A DNA stretch of 64,000 bases from Carboxylicivirga marina. GTDB lineage: Bacteria > Bacteroidota > Bacteroidia > Bacteroidales > Marinilabiliaceae. Shown here piece by piece: positions 1-9,472 of the stretch. The translations under genes and the position numbers were made by a program. Position 1 is the first letter of the stretch. Each line of letters opens with the position of its first letter. The stretch is from assembly GCF_016612505.1 (NCBI RefSeq), contig NZ_JAENRR010000003.1, positions 116,172 to 180,171 of the forward strand, in the 5' to 3' direction. Below the pieces are notes generated by a model, which saw nothing but the letters and a program-made list of their open reading frames with translations, was not told the DNA's origin and did no database searches.

Positions 1-1
1 G

Positions 2-1624
2 GAGTTAGATCCAACACGCATGATTCTTGACGAATCAGGAGGTTGGGGTGAAGGAGCCAATATATATCTGCCTTATGAGCGTACGCCCAAAAAGTTCAAT
101 GATATTCATCATTACAGTGGTTCACAAGTTTGTGAGGAAGAGTTTGATGGTTACCTGGCAACAGCTAAAACAAAGGAAGAGAAAAAGGCATTAGGCTTAG
201 CAGGTACCAAAAGCTATGGAAAGCATGTGGTACCTGGTATGATGACCTACCTATCGGAAGTGGGGTATGGAAGTACGCCTGATTTAATTGCGAACAATAA
301 AGCGTTTGAGAAGGAAGGTAATCCAATCGTCGCGCCGACGGTCTACCATAGAGAATTGAATGAAGGCTATATTAATGCATTAAAGAAAGCCGGATTTGAC
401 AAGATATATCCTAATGTACGTGACCTATATATGGAAGAACAGAAAATGCACGGTATGGCCAATAAACGCATGTTGGAGGCCACACGCTTAAATTCTACGG
501 TAAAGGGCTACTGTGTACATGCATTGGTTGGCGGCGACTGGGTAATTGGTGCCGGGTTATTAGACCTGTGGCGCAATCCAAAAACATTGGTATATGATTT
601 AACCAAAGCCGCTAATCAACCTCAAATAGCACCAATCCGCATATTACCACGCAATGTATATGCTGAAAAAGGTGCTCAGTTACAAGTGTTTGGTGTAAGT
701 GAATTAAGTGATGAAATGGCTTCTGTAGAAGTACAGATACTGGATGCTTCCAAAAAGGTGGTGTGGACTGAATCATTTAATACCAAGTTTGCAACTGGCA
801 TCTCAAGCTTTATCGATCTAAAATTAGATACTAAAGGTTTTTCTGGATCCTATACTGTGCATGTTAGCATCAGCGATATAAATGGAAAGCTGATCACCTC
901 TAATAAACAGCCTTTCGATGTATTTTCTGCAGAAGAACTGAAGAAGCCTGAATACAAAGTAGCAGTCGTTGATACAGAAGGAAGTTTAAAAGCCTTCCTG
1001 GACGCTATGGGAATTAGATATGTAGATTTTAGTCAATCACTTAGTGTTGATATACCTGTAATAGTCGGAAAAGCCAATAAGAAGAATAAGATTTATACAA
1101 AGAAAGCTGAAGATGTAAAAGCCTTTGTGAAAAAAGGTGGTTACGCCGTCTTTTTGGAAACAACGGGTAACAGAGTACCAGGATTTAACCGCGTATTAGA
1201 AGAAGTAAGTGTTGAGTCTTTGCCATTAAAAGCCGAGATGTTTGCTAAGTGGGCGACCCGAGGTGGATGGGCAGCCAAAACACATATAGTTACCGAACAT
1301 CCTGTTTTTGAAGGTTTGCCTACAAATATGATTATGCATGGCGTTTATGAAAATATTCATCCTGTTGAGGCTATGTGTAAACAAGAAGGGACTTACATTG
1401 CCGGAATGATTGGTTATGATCATTTCCCAAACCATGATGATATGAGGCGACATTACAATGGCCCCGGAGAAGTATGGTGGGCAGCTGATGTGTTGGAGGC
1501 TAATATTGGTGAAGGTCAAATGCTCATGTCAACCTTACGAATTATTGACTTCCTGGATAAAGATCCGGTAGCAGAGAAGCTCTTGTATAATATGATGAAT
1601 TATGCCCATTCAAAGGCTCAATAA
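2..1624 (+). CDS. GH2-like glycoside hydrolase, C-terminal part (5' end outside window)
   Basis: The reading frame is open to the left edge (residues ELDPTR precede the first Met at base 20), so this is the last ~540 residues of a longer protein. The start shows the end of a GH2-type TIM barrel: DPTR..LDESGGW, then NDIHHYSG, then LSEVGYGSTPDL near base 255, where the Glu is the likely nucleophile. After the barrel come an Ig-like beta region (about bases 620-950) and an alpha/beta region (VAVVDTEGSLKAFLDAMG, then VKAFVKKGGYAVFLE) resembling the amidotransferase-like domain found at the C-terminus of some beta-galactosidases. It lies 73 bp upstream of the GH78-like gene and probably shares its operon. 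Specificity cannot be read without the N-terminal sugar-binding domain; family GH2 is well supported, the substrate is not. Confidence 0.72.
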   Translation, partial: ELDPTRMILDESGGWGEGANIYLPYERTPKKFNDIHHYSGSQVCEEEFDGYLATAKTKEEKKALGLAGTKSYGKHVVPGMMTYLSEVGYGSTPDLIANNKAFEKEGNPIVAPTVYHRELNEGYINALKKAGFDKIYPNVRDLYMEEQKMHGMANKRMLEATRLNSTVKGYCVHALVGGDWVIGAGLLDLWRNPKTLVYDLTKAANQPQIAPIRILPRNVYAEKGAQLQVFGVSELSDEMASVEVQILDASKKVVWTESFNTKFATGISSFIDLKLDTKGFSGSYTVHVSISDINGKLITSNKQPFDVFSAEELKKPEYKVAVVDTEGSLKAFLDAMGIRYVDFSQSLSVDIPVIVGKANKKNKIYTKKAEDVKAFVKKGGYAVFLETTGNRVPGFNRVLEEVSVESLPLKAEMFAKWATRGGWAAKTHIVTEHPVFEGLPTNMIMHGVYENIHPVEAMCKQEGTYIAGMIGYDHFPNHDDMRRHYNGPGEVWWAADVLEANIGEGQMLMSTLRIIDFLDKDPVAEKLLYNMMNYAHSKAQ

Positions 1625-1697
1625 TTAAATTATTAATGACTTAATGCTGCCAATAGCTCATGCTATAGTGCAGCATTGTCTATTTAAAGAAAATGAG

Positions 1698-4193
1698 ATG
1701 ATAAAGCATATCTTACTATCGTTTGTGCTATTATTCAATATAATACTGATGTCAGCATCAGAAAAACAATGGTCTGCCAAATGGATATGGGCGAATGAAG
1801 AACTGAAAGCTGAGGCTGTTTTGGCCAGAAAGGACATCGAACTAAATACAATACCCGATAAGGCGATTATAAAGATAAGCGCATCTGATTTTTACCAACT
1901 ATACATTAATGGTTCATACATTAATCGTGGACCAGCACGAAGCGCTGCTCATCATCAATCATACGATTACATCGATATTCAACCATATTTGAAAAAAGGA
2001 AACAACCTTGTTGCAGTCAGGGCTGTTTTTGAACCAGGAGCACATTCTTATCAGTTTGAAGCACGGGCTGGCCTGTTGGTGCAGTTGGAGTTAGATGAAC
2101 TAGAGCTTGTTTCTGATAACTCATGGCGATTGACTGAGGATGTTAGTTGGGATAAAAATTCAAATGCTATTAGCCGTTTTCAGCGTGATGTTGTAGATGT
2201 GGTTGATATGCGCAGTTATGAACACAATTGGTTTAAACCTGAATATGATGATTCAAGATGGAAAATGGCAAAAGAACTTATTCGAAATGAGGGATGGCCT
2301 TCTCATCAAAAAGGAGTTGAACCCTCTACCTTGATAAATCCATGGATAAAATTAGTGAAGCGTGATATTCCGATGCTAAATGAATCATTTGTAAAAGCTG
2401 ATGAATTGATTCTTGTGAAAAGCTATGTAAAAGGGCCAAAATCAATCGTTTCAGATAAAATTACTCTGGATGGAAGCGTTGATAAAAAACTCAGAAAAAG
2501 CATAAGTAAGCACGAAGCATTTGAAATAACATTTGAAGAGCATGAAAAAGGCCGCTTGTTAGTATTTGATTTTGGTGAAATGATGAATGGTTTTCCAATA
2601 TTGGAAGTGCAGGGTATGGTTGGAACACAGCTTAAAATACTCTGTGCCCCTTACATATTGGAGAATCAGTTTTGTGCCAGTTTGGTGGATGCTCAATATG
2701 AAGATAATATTGTTTTATCGGGAAAGAAGGATAGGTGGGAAGCTTCCTACTTTAAACCTTGTCGTTACATGGCCATATTTGTTGAAAATAGTGGAGCCCC
2801 TGTAACAATCAACAATATTGCTTTACGACGCATCTCTTATCCTTTTAAAATGCTAGGACATATGGCATCAAAGGATGCACCTTGGGTGAATGATTACTTT
2901 ATGGCAACTGCCAAAACCATTGATGTTTGTACAACGGATGCCATAACTGATAATTACCGTGAGCGTCGACAGTATGCGCAAACAGGATATTATGGTGCCT
3001 TGGGTAACTACTACACCTTTGGAGATATGGCATTGCAACGCCGTTACCTCGTTCAGGTGGCACAGGAGCAAATGGCCGATGGTATCATGCCAGCTTATGC
3101 GCCATTAGCCACAAAAGACTACATGGTGATATTAGACTCTAATTGCTTTTGGATAAAAAGCTTGTATAATTACTACTTGTACAGTGGAGATGTTGAAATG
3201 GTCAGGCAATTATTGCCCACTGCTGAGCGATTGATAAATCTATTAGATGGCTTTACCAATGAAAATGGTTTAATTGATAGCCCGCCTTATTCTTATTGGC
3301 TCGACCATGCCTTAAATGATCGTAGTGGAGCTAATTTTACTTTTAATGCTCACTACCTCGAGGCTCTGGAGAATTATTCTGAATTATTAGATTGCTTGAA
3401 TAAGGCTGATTCAGAGGCATACAAAACAAAGGCTCGTTCTTTAAGAAATAGTCTTAAAAAGCAATTTTGGAATCATGATTTAGGGCTGTTTGTTGATGCT
3501 GTTGTCGCAGGAAAACAATCCAATAGAGTGAGTGAACATGCCAATGCTATGGCTTTGGCATTAAACATTGCAACAGAGGAGCAAGGGGAAGTCATTGCTC
3601 AAAAGATTTTAGAAAAGGACAACAATGATTTTGCCATGCGTGCATCCGGTATGACAATGGTAACACCGGCCATGTCGTATTACCTTCATAAAGGTTTGTG
3701 TGAATATGGCTTTGTTCATGAATCGTTTAACTTATTTAATGAACGCTTCGGGCATATGCTGGATGAAAATACAAATCAAACCCTTTGGGAAGAATGGTGG
3801 TTACATGGTTCTGGTCGTACAGGTAAATTTGTACCGCATAAAACTCGTAGCGATGCACAAACCGAGAGTGCATTCCCTCCGGCATTGTTCGCCGAGTACT
3901 TGTATGGCCTTAAACCTGTTGAGCCAGGGTTAAAGAGATGGACATTGAAATATGTTCCGTCTGGTATCCGTAATCTAAAAGCGATTATCCCGGTAGGCAA
4001 AGAACAAATACATATTGAGTGGAATACTGGTAAAGCAAAAGAATTAATGGTGGAAATACCTGATGGGGTTTCAATTGACCTGGATGTGAAGAGTTTCAAT
4101 TCCAAAAGTAAGGTGTTAGTGAATAAAAAGGAGCTTTCAGACGATAAAGAAATTGTTAGTCTGAATGAAGGAAAATATACGATTACGTTTTAA
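1698..4193 (+). CDS. GH78-like alpha-L-rhamnosidase, secreted
   Basis: An 831-residue exported enzyme. I chose the ATG at 1698 because it begins a typical signal peptide (MIKHILLSFVLLFNIILMSA); an in-frame ATG at 1644 would put a non-signal extension in front. N-terminal beta domains (SAKWIWA, FYQLYINGSYINRGPARS) match rhamnosidase sugar-binding modules. The (alpha/alpha)6 domain starts near residue 400. DNYRERRQY at 418-426 corresponds to the D..R-E-R segment carrying the GH78 general acid (Glu422), and TLWEEWW near 695-701 carries the partner Glu. The C-terminal beta domain contains VEPGLKRW. GH78 enzymes release alpha-L-rhamnose by inversion. It sits 16 bp before the aldolase gene, which points to a rhamnose/uronate substrate such as ulvan or a pectic side chain. 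Some GH78-like proteins act on other sugars, so rhamnose specificity is inferred. Confidence 0.82.
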   Translation: MIKHILLSFVLLFNIILMSASEKQWSAKWIWANEELKAEAVLARKDIELNTIPDKAIIKISASDFYQLYINGSYINRGPARSAAHHQSYDYIDIQPYLKKGNNLVAVRAVFEPGAHSYQFEARAGLLVQLELDELELVSDNSWRLTEDVSWDKNSNAISRFQRDVVDVVDMRSYEHNWFKPEYDDSRWKMAKELIRNEGWPSHQKGVEPSTLINPWIKLVKRDIPMLNESFVKADELILVKSYVKGPKSIVSDKITLDGSVDKKLRKSISKHEAFEITFEEHEKGRLLVFDFGEMMNGFPILEVQGMVGTQLKILCAPYILENQFCASLVDAQYEDNIVLSGKKDRWEASYFKPCRYMAIFVENSGAPVTINNIALRRISYPFKMLGHMASKDAPWVNDYFMATAKTIDVCTTDAITDNYRERRQYAQTGYYGALGNYYTFGDMALQRRYLVQVAQEQMADGIMPAYAPLATKDYMVILDSNCFWIKSLYNYYLYSGDVEMVRQLLPTAERLINLLDGFTNENGLIDSPPYSYWLDHALNDRSGANFTFNAHYLEALENYSELLDCLNKADSEAYKTKARSLRNSLKKQFWNHDLGLFVDAVVAGKQSNRVSEHANAMALALNIATEEQGEVIAQKILEKDNNDFAMRASGMTMVTPAMSYYLHKGLCEYGFVHESFNLFNERFGHMLDENTNQTLWEEWWLHGSGRTGKFVPHKTRSDAQTESAFPPALFAEYLYGLKPVEPGLKRWTLKYVPSGIRNLKAIIPVGKEQIHIEWNTGKAKELMVEIPDGVSIDLDVKSFNSKSKVLVNKKELSDDKEIVSLNEGKYTITF

Positions 4194-4209
4194 AAAGGAA
4201 TTAAGATAA

Positions 4210-4887
4210 ATGCAACCAATTGCACAAAAGGCCATGGCGCCTGATATAATTAAGAAAGTAAACGATGCTGGCGTTATTGCAGTATTGGTGATTGAGGAAG
4301 TAAAACAGGCTGTTCCTGTTGCAAAGGCTTTATTAGCCGGTGGAGTATCTGCCATTGAGCTAACGCTTCGAACGCCTGTGGCTTGGGATGCGGCTAAGGC
4401 CATTAAGGATGCAGTGCCTGAGATAACCCTTGGCTTTGGAACTGTATTAACGGTTGAACAGGTCAGGAATGCCGCCAAATTAGGCGCTGATTTTGCCGTG
4501 GCACCAGGTTGTAACCCAAGAGTTATTGCTGCGGCACAAGAGCATGGCTTGTCATTTGCTCCTGGTGTTGTTACTCCTAGTGATATTGAGATGGCCTTAG
4601 AGCAAGGGTGTCGTATACTAAAGTACTTTCCGGCCGAAACATCTGGTGGCATGAAGCACTTAAGTAATATGGTGGCACCCTACAATTATCTGAATCTGAA
4701 GTTTATACCTCTTGGGGGGGTGAATGTTAATAATGCGGCTGATTATCTAAAATCGCCTTTGATTACAGCTATTGGAGGCTCATGGATTGCCAAGCAGGAT
4801 TTAATTCAAGGAGAGCAGTGGGATACTATAACACGCAATGCAGAGGAGATAAGTCAATTGATAAAGCATATTAGAGATAATAAATAA
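4210..4887 (+). CDS. eda: KDPG/KDPGal-type class I aldolase
   Basis: A 225-residue cytoplasmic aldolase of the KDPG/KHG family, splitting 2-keto-3-deoxy-6-phospho-gluconate (or -galactonate) to pyruvate and glyceraldehyde 3-phosphate. AIELTLRTP places the catalytic Glu at residue 50 with Arg54, and CRILKYFPAE gives the Schiff-base Lys at 138. GFGTVLT and PLGGVN are the usual phosphate and substrate loops. There is no signal peptide. The length is slightly above the ~213 residues of E. coli Eda because of a short N-terminal extension. A purine-rich stretch (AAAAAGGA) precedes the ATG. Together with the PfkB kinase at 5006 it forms a two-step module ending a uronate or 3,6-anhydrogalactose route; gluco- versus galacto-configuration cannot be told from the sequence. 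Confidence 0.9.
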   Translation: MQPIAQKAMAPDIIKKVNDAGVIAVLVIEEVKQAVPVAKALLAGGVSAIELTLRTPVAWDAAKAIKDAVPEITLGFGTVLTVEQVRNAAKLGADFAVAPGCNPRVIAAAQEHGLSFAPGVVTPSDIEMALEQGCRILKYFPAETSGGMKHLSNMVAPYNYLNLKFIPLGGVNVNNAADYLKSPLITAIGGSWIAKQDLIQGEQWDTITRNAEEISQLIKHIRDNK

Positions 4888-4896
4888 GAATAAAGA

Positions 4897-4996
4897 GAAT
4901 GAGAGGTGAGCGATGAGTGAAATGACAAGAATTGGAAATCTTTTGTAGCGCTCATTAATTCATTTTATTCTCACTATTCATATCTCACTACTCATA
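4897..4996. repeat. Imperfect inverted repeat between aldolase and kinase genes
   Basis: The 118-bp gap between the aldolase and kinase genes holds a purine-rich left arm (GAATGAGAGGTGAGCGATG, about 4897-4915) and a pyrimidine-rich right arm (TATTCTCACTATTCATATC, about 4966-4984) that are loosely complementary. No T-run follows, so it is not a clear terminator. It could be an mRNA processing or stability element within the operon. Confidence 0.3.
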
Positions 4997-5005
4997 TCTA
5001 GAATT

Positions 5006-6094
5006 ATGAAGACAATAGTAACATTTGGAGAAATAATGGGGCGTATGGCCTCACCAGCTAATATGCGATTACGTCAAACACGTGAATTTGAAGTGACTTA
5101 TGCAGGAGCAGAAGCCAGTGTGGCAGCTTCAATCTGTAACTTTGGTGGTAAAGCCCGATATGTAACGGCATTACCCAAGCACGCTTTGGCTGAAGCTACC
5201 ATGGATTCAGTTCGTGCCGTTGGTATTGATACTGATTATGTTTTACGTACTGATAAAGGCCGCTTAGGGCTTTATTTTTTGGAGACAGGTGCCAATCAAC
5301 GTCCAAGTAATGTCATTTATGATCGCGAAGATTCAGCAGTGGCCATTACCGAGGCCGAAAAATATGATTGGGATGGAATTTTTAAAGATGCACAATGGTT
5401 ACACCTGAGTGGCATTACGCCTGCCTTATCTATGAGTGCAGCAGATGCAACATTGCTAGCAGCCAAAAAAGCAAAAGCAGCAGGAGCTAGGGTATCTATT
5501 GATTTAAACTTCCGTGGGAAATTATGGAAATGGGATACATCAAAATCAGCACGAGAATTGGCTCAGTTAACCATGCGCAAGATTTTACCATTTGTTGATG
5601 TGGTGATTGCCAACGAAGAAGATTGCCATGATGTATTAGGTATTCAGGCGGGTGATACTGATGTTCATTCCGGTTCATTGGATACATCTCGATATCCAGA
5701 TGTTGCCCGTCAGGTAGTTGAGCAATTTCCGAATGTGAGCAAAGTAGCTATCACTTTACGTGAGAGCTTATCGGCCTCACATAACAACTGGGGGGCAATG
5801 TTGTATGATGCCAAATCAGACACACCTAATTTTGCCCCTTTGGATAGTGAAGGGAATTATCAATCGTATGAAATTAAAAATATTGTTGATCGAGTAGGAG
5901 GTGGTGATTCTTTTGCAGGAGGCCTAATCTTTGCCTTGACAACAAAAGAATTGTCAGCTCCACACACAGCCATCAAATATGCTGTTGCTGCATCGTGTTT
6001 AAAGCATTCCATCAAAGGTGATTTTAACTTCTCAACAAGAGCTGAAGTAGAAGCCTTAATGGGAGGGAGTGCTTCAGGACGAGTGGTTCGATAG
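5006..6094 (+). CDS. kdgK: 2-keto-3-deoxy-gluconate (KDG/KDGal) kinase, PfkB family
   Basis: A 362-residue cytoplasmic sugar kinase. The N-terminus (TIVTFGEIMGRM, then GAEASVAAS) is the typical KDG kinase substrate region. The PfkB signature DRVGGGDSFAGGLIF lies at 295-309 with catalytic Asp301 and the GGGDSFAGG anion hole. The central ADxLNFR-like segment (SIDLNFRGKLWKW, 164-176) is characteristic of KDG kinases. It phosphorylates 2-keto-3-deoxy-gluconate or -galactonate, producing the substrate of the upstream aldolase. It is the last gene before a terminator, so it closes the operon that begins left of the window. In carrageenan-degrading flavobacteria homologous kinase/aldolase pairs process anhydrogalactose-derived KDGal; here either sugar is possible. 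Confidence 0.88.
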   Translation: MKTIVTFGEIMGRMASPANMRLRQTREFEVTYAGAEASVAASICNFGGKARYVTALPKHALAEATMDSVRAVGIDTDYVLRTDKGRLGLYFLETGANQRPSNVIYDREDSAVAITEAEKYDWDGIFKDAQWLHLSGITPALSMSAADATLLAAKKAKAAGARVSIDLNFRGKLWKWDTSKSARELAQLTMRKILPFVDVVIANEEDCHDVLGIQAGDTDVHSGSLDTSRYPDVARQVVEQFPNVSKVAITLRESLSASHNNWGAMLYDAKSDTPNFAPLDSEGNYQSYEIKNIVDRVGGGDSFAGGLIFALTTKELSAPHTAIKYAVAASCLKHSIKGDFNFSTRAEVEALMGGSASGRVVR

Positions 6095-6114
6095 CTTAAA
6101 ACAAAATGTTCATT

Positions 6115-6150
6115 AAAGCCACTCGCGAAGATATGTAGTGGCTTTTCTTC
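6115..6150 (+). terminator. Rho-independent terminator after kinase gene
   Basis: A perfect 9-bp stem (AAAGCCACT at 6115-6123 with AGTGGCTTT at 6137-6145), a 13-nt loop and a T-rich tail (TCTTC). It lies 20 bp after the kinase stop and separates the first operon from the sulfatase cluster. Confidence 0.7.
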
Positions 6151-6393
6151 ATCCATTTTTTTGTCATACCAAATCGGGGCTCATAGTTAATGTTGAATAG
6201 AAAAGATCATGTATTTTAAACCTCGTTAATCTTTTAGTGACGTATTTTTTGGCATAGATAAAAAAATATCAAGCGGCTTCGACACCATTTTTAAGGTCAA
6301 TGTCGAATATATGTCATCATTGAATTGAAATGTGAACACCTAATTTCGTAATCAGACCGAAATTGGCAATTTATAAAATCATATTCTATACCA

Positions 6394-7929
6394 ATGAAAT
6401 ATCTATTAATTATACTTATAAGCTTCAGTTTTTTCATTGAAGGCATTAGTCAGAATGAGAAACCCAACGTCATCCTTATTATGTGTGATGACCTTAACGA
6501 CTATCAAGGTGTTTTTGGAGGACACCCTCAGGCAGTGACACCAAATATCGACGCCATGGCAGCAAAAGGTGTTCAGTTCCTTAATGCACAGTCCAACGCC
6601 CCAGTTTGTCAGCCCTCACGCAACAGCTTATTTACTGGTGTTTACCCACATGAATCTAAAGACTTCGGATGGACAAAAAGAACCAAACAACCAGTATTAA
6701 AGCACAATAAAACACTGATGCAGCTATTTAAAGAAAATGGTTATTATACCTTAGGTACTGGTAAGCTATTGCATGGCAACCACGAACCAGAATATTGGGA
6801 TGAATGGGGCATGAATACCAAACACAACTATGGACCATTTCCCTTTGATGGTGAAAAATTAGTAGCACACCCAAAGGTGCCGCAACCATATCAGTCCATT
6901 GGTCCGGTTGATGGTTCGTATGGACGTTTATCAACTTGCGATACCTGGGCTTATGGTTGGGATAAAAAGCCTTATCGATATGTTAATGATGACGACCGTG
7001 ATTTGATGCAGGATGAATTGCATGCTCAATGGGCTAGTAATAAATTGAACGAGCTTGATACTAAGGATAATAATCAGCCGTTCTTTATGGGAGTAGGTTT
7101 TGTGAATCCACATACGCCTCTGCATGCTCCCGATCGCTTTTTTGATATGTTCCCTATAGACGAATTGGAGCTCGCCCCTTGGTTAACAGATGATGCTGAA
7201 GATACTTACCTAAAAGATAATATTAATCCTAATAACAAAGGCTTTAGGTATTACCGTATGTTACTGGAGTCATATAAGGGAGATCGAGAGCTTGCACTAA
7301 AACATTTTCTACAGGCCTACCTGGCATGTGTGGCATTTGTAGATGAGCAAATTGGTGTGGTTCTGGATGCCTTAGACGACAGTCAATTTAAGCATAACAC
7401 CATTGTTATATTTACAGCCGACCATGGATGGCAAATGGGTGAGAAGGATTACTTATTTAAGAATTCGCCGTGGGACGAAAGTGCACGCGTACCAATGCTT
7501 ATTATGGCACCCGATGCTAAAATTGGAGCAAAAGTGAAACAGCCTGTTTCCTTAGTTGATATTTATCCAACGCTTATTGATTACTGTCAGCTGGAAGGAG
7601 ATAATAAGCTTAATGAGATGGCAGGCGAATTGGGTGGATTTAGTTTCGTTCCCTTATTTGATAAGAACAAAAAAACAAAATGGCAGGGACCTAATGGAGC
7701 ATTAAGTATTGTTGGTAATATAGGGACAAAGACCACTGTTGAACAACAGCACTATTCATACCGTACTGCAGATTGGCGTTACATCCGCTATGCCGATGGT
7801 CAGGAAGAGTTATACCACCATAAAAATGATGCTAATGAGTGGGATAATTTAGTAGATAAGCCAAAGTATAAGATGGTTAAGTTAAGTCTCTACAAAGAAG
7901 TTTGTGATATAATTGGAGTAAAACTCTAG
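6394..7929 (+). CDS. S1 sulfatase, iduronate-sulfatase-like (S1_7-like)
   Basis: A 511-residue periplasmic sulfatase with a type I signal peptide (cleavage likely around FIEGISQ, residue 20). The metal-binding pair is Asp32-Asp33 in CDDLND. The formylglycine site is VCQPSRNSLFTG with Cys72, Pro74, Ser75 and Arg76. Later metal/sulfate ligands lie in FTADHGWQMGEKDYLFKNS. The DDLND and GGHPQAVTPNID signatures match iduronate-2-sulfatase-like members that SulfAtlas would probably place in S1_7, a subfamily that includes carrageenan- and ulvan-active enzymes. Its closest relative in the window is the sulfatase at 13992. It is followed after 10 bp by the sulfatase at 7940 and shares its transcript. 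The Cys must be converted to formylglycine by a maturase encoded elsewhere. The 299 bp upstream have no gene and presumably carry the promoter, but I see no exact TAnnTTTG box. Confidence 0.92.
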   Translation: MKYLLIILISFSFFIEGISQNEKPNVILIMCDDLNDYQGVFGGHPQAVTPNIDAMAAKGVQFLNAQSNAPVCQPSRNSLFTGVYPHESKDFGWTKRTKQPVLKHNKTLMQLFKENGYYTLGTGKLLHGNHEPEYWDEWGMNTKHNYGPFPFDGEKLVAHPKVPQPYQSIGPVDGSYGRLSTCDTWAYGWDKKPYRYVNDDDRDLMQDELHAQWASNKLNELDTKDNNQPFFMGVGFVNPHTPLHAPDRFFDMFPIDELELAPWLTDDAEDTYLKDNINPNNKGFRYYRMLLESYKGDRELALKHFLQAYLACVAFVDEQIGVVLDALDDSQFKHNTIVIFTADHGWQMGEKDYLFKNSPWDESARVPMLIMAPDAKIGAKVKQPVSLVDIYPTLIDYCQLEGDNKLNEMAGELGGFSFVPLFDKNKKTKWQGPNGALSIVGNIGTKTTVEQQHYSYRTADWRYIRYADGQEELYHHKNDANEWDNLVDKPKYKMVKLSLYKEVCDIIGVKL

Positions 7930-7939
7930 AATTGGAAAG

Positions 7940-9349
7940 ATGAAGAATATTTATGTAATTATTTCCCTGGCTATATTTAGTTTATCGATATCAAATTCCC
8001 TTGCACGTACTAAAAAGAAACAACCCAACTTAATTGTTATCATGGCTGATGATTTGGGCTATGCCGATGTAGGGTTTAATGGATGTAAAGATATCCCCAC
8101 GCCGAACATTGATCGGATTGCCAATGAAGGTGTGAAATTTACGAATGGTTACACATCCTACTCAGTGTGCAGTCCGAGTCGGGCTGGTTTCCTGACAGGA
8201 CGTTATCAACAACGTTTTGGCTTTGAGCGCAACCCGCAATACCGTCCTGATGACCCCAATATGGGCTTAACTTCAGAAGAAACAACCATCGCTGCATCAT
8301 TAGCTGAAGTAGGTTATCAGTCCTCAATTATTGGTAAATGGCACATGGGAGCTCATAAAGAAACGCACCATCCTTTAAACAGAGGATTTAATGAATTCTA
8401 TGGTCATTTGGGAGGCGGTCATCGCTACTTCCCTGAAGAACTAACGATTAAAGATAGTTATGCCATAAAAGGAGAGCAAGACAGTTATCGTACATGGATA
8501 TTGCGTAACCACACACCTGAAAAAACAGAGAAATATTTGACCGATGAATTTTCTGATGAGGCAGTAAGTTTTGTGGAACGACATGCTGATGAACCTTTCT
8601 TTCTGTTTTTGTCATACAATGCACCGCACGGCCCGTTGCAGGCAACAGATGAATATCTTCAACGTTTTCCGGATATAAATGATACAAAACGAAAAACTTA
8701 TGCAGCCATGGTCAGTGCACTGGATGATGGTGTTGGCCGGGTATTGAATAAGTTGGAAGAACTGTCAATTGATGATAACACTATCATCGTTTTCTTATCG
8801 GATAATGGAGGTCCTGAGACTAAGAATGCCTCTCATAATGGACCATTACGCGAAGGTAAAAGCTCTCATTATGAGGGTGGTTATCGTGTGCCATTTGCGA
8901 TGCGTTGGAAAGGACAGATTAAGCCTTCAGTGTATGACTATCCTGTTTCTTCATTGGATATATTCGCTACTATCTCTGAATTAGCAAAATCCCCTGTTAA
9001 TAATGCTCGACCTTTGGATGGCGTAAACCTCTTACCATATGTAATAGGAAAGAATAAAAAAGCACCACATCAAAATATCTTCTTAAGAAAGTATGACCAA
9101 CAGCGTTATTGTGTGCGCGATGGGGTTTTTAAATTGCTTATGCATAACAATGGTCAAACAAAGGAACTCTATGATTTGAGTAAAGATATGGGAGAGCAAA
9201 ATAATCTGGCCCATCTAATGCCTGAAAAAGTTAAGGAGCTGGAAACAATTCTTAATAAGTGGACGAAAGAATTAATGGATCCGACCTTCTTAGGCCTGAT
9301 TCATACTGAGGCATGGAAGAAAAAAGGAAAGAAAGCAAAAAAGAAGTGA
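7940..9349 (+). CDS. S1 sulfatase (S1_19-like)
   Basis: A 469-residue exported sulfatase with a signal peptide ending near SNSLA (residue 22). ADDLGYADVGFNG gives metal ligands Asp37-Asp38; YSVCSPSRAGFLTGRY gives the formylglycine Cys77 and Arg81. The RYQQRFGFERNP segment after the active site and FLSDNGGPETKNASHN later on are typical of arylsulfatase A-like enzymes, most like SulfAtlas S1_19, which is prominent in carrageenan catabolism. The gene begins 10 bp after the previous sulfatase with a GGAAAG ribosome site. The C-terminus is a Lys-rich tail (KKKGKKAKKK). The paralogue at 61468 shares the same order of motifs (RFGF versus SFGF, FWGYLGGGHNYF versus FYGHLGGGHRYF). Exact sulfate position is unknown. 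Confidence 0.92.
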   Translation: MKNIYVIISLAIFSLSISNSLARTKKKQPNLIVIMADDLGYADVGFNGCKDIPTPNIDRIANEGVKFTNGYTSYSVCSPSRAGFLTGRYQQRFGFERNPQYRPDDPNMGLTSEETTIAASLAEVGYQSSIIGKWHMGAHKETHHPLNRGFNEFYGHLGGGHRYFPEELTIKDSYAIKGEQDSYRTWILRNHTPEKTEKYLTDEFSDEAVSFVERHADEPFFLFLSYNAPHGPLQATDEYLQRFPDINDTKRKTYAAMVSALDDGVGRVLNKLEELSIDDNTIIVFLSDNGGPETKNASHNGPLREGKSSHYEGGYRVPFAMRWKGQIKPSVYDYPVSSLDIFATISELAKSPVNNARPLDGVNLLPYVIGKNKKAPHQNIFLRKYDQQRYCVRDGVFKLLMHNNGQTKELYDLSKDMGEQNNLAHLMPEKVKELETILNKWTKELMDPTFLGLIHTEAWKKKGKKAKKK

Positions 9350-9422
9350 GTTGAATACATCATCAGTTAATACCTGATAATAAAAGGATAATAAGTGCCT
9401 AAACTGTCACTAAATCATGCCA

Positions 9423-9430
9423 TATTTTTG
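9423..9430 (+). promoter_or_regulatory. Candidate Bacteroidota -7 box upstream of beta-helix gene
   Basis: TATTTTTG matches the Bacteroidota -7 consensus TAnnTTTG exactly and lies 43 bp before the ATG at 9473. I do not see a good TTG -33 element, so this is tentative. Confidence 0.3.
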
Positions 9431-9472
9431 TGCTGTGACAACTCAGGTAGTTAATTAGAAAAGTGAATAATT

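Noticed and set aside
4137..4652. 171-aa minus-strand frame opposite the aldolase gene
   Set aside because: It lies fully opposite a clear aldolase with catalytic Glu50 and Lys138 and shows no family features; an antisense shadow.
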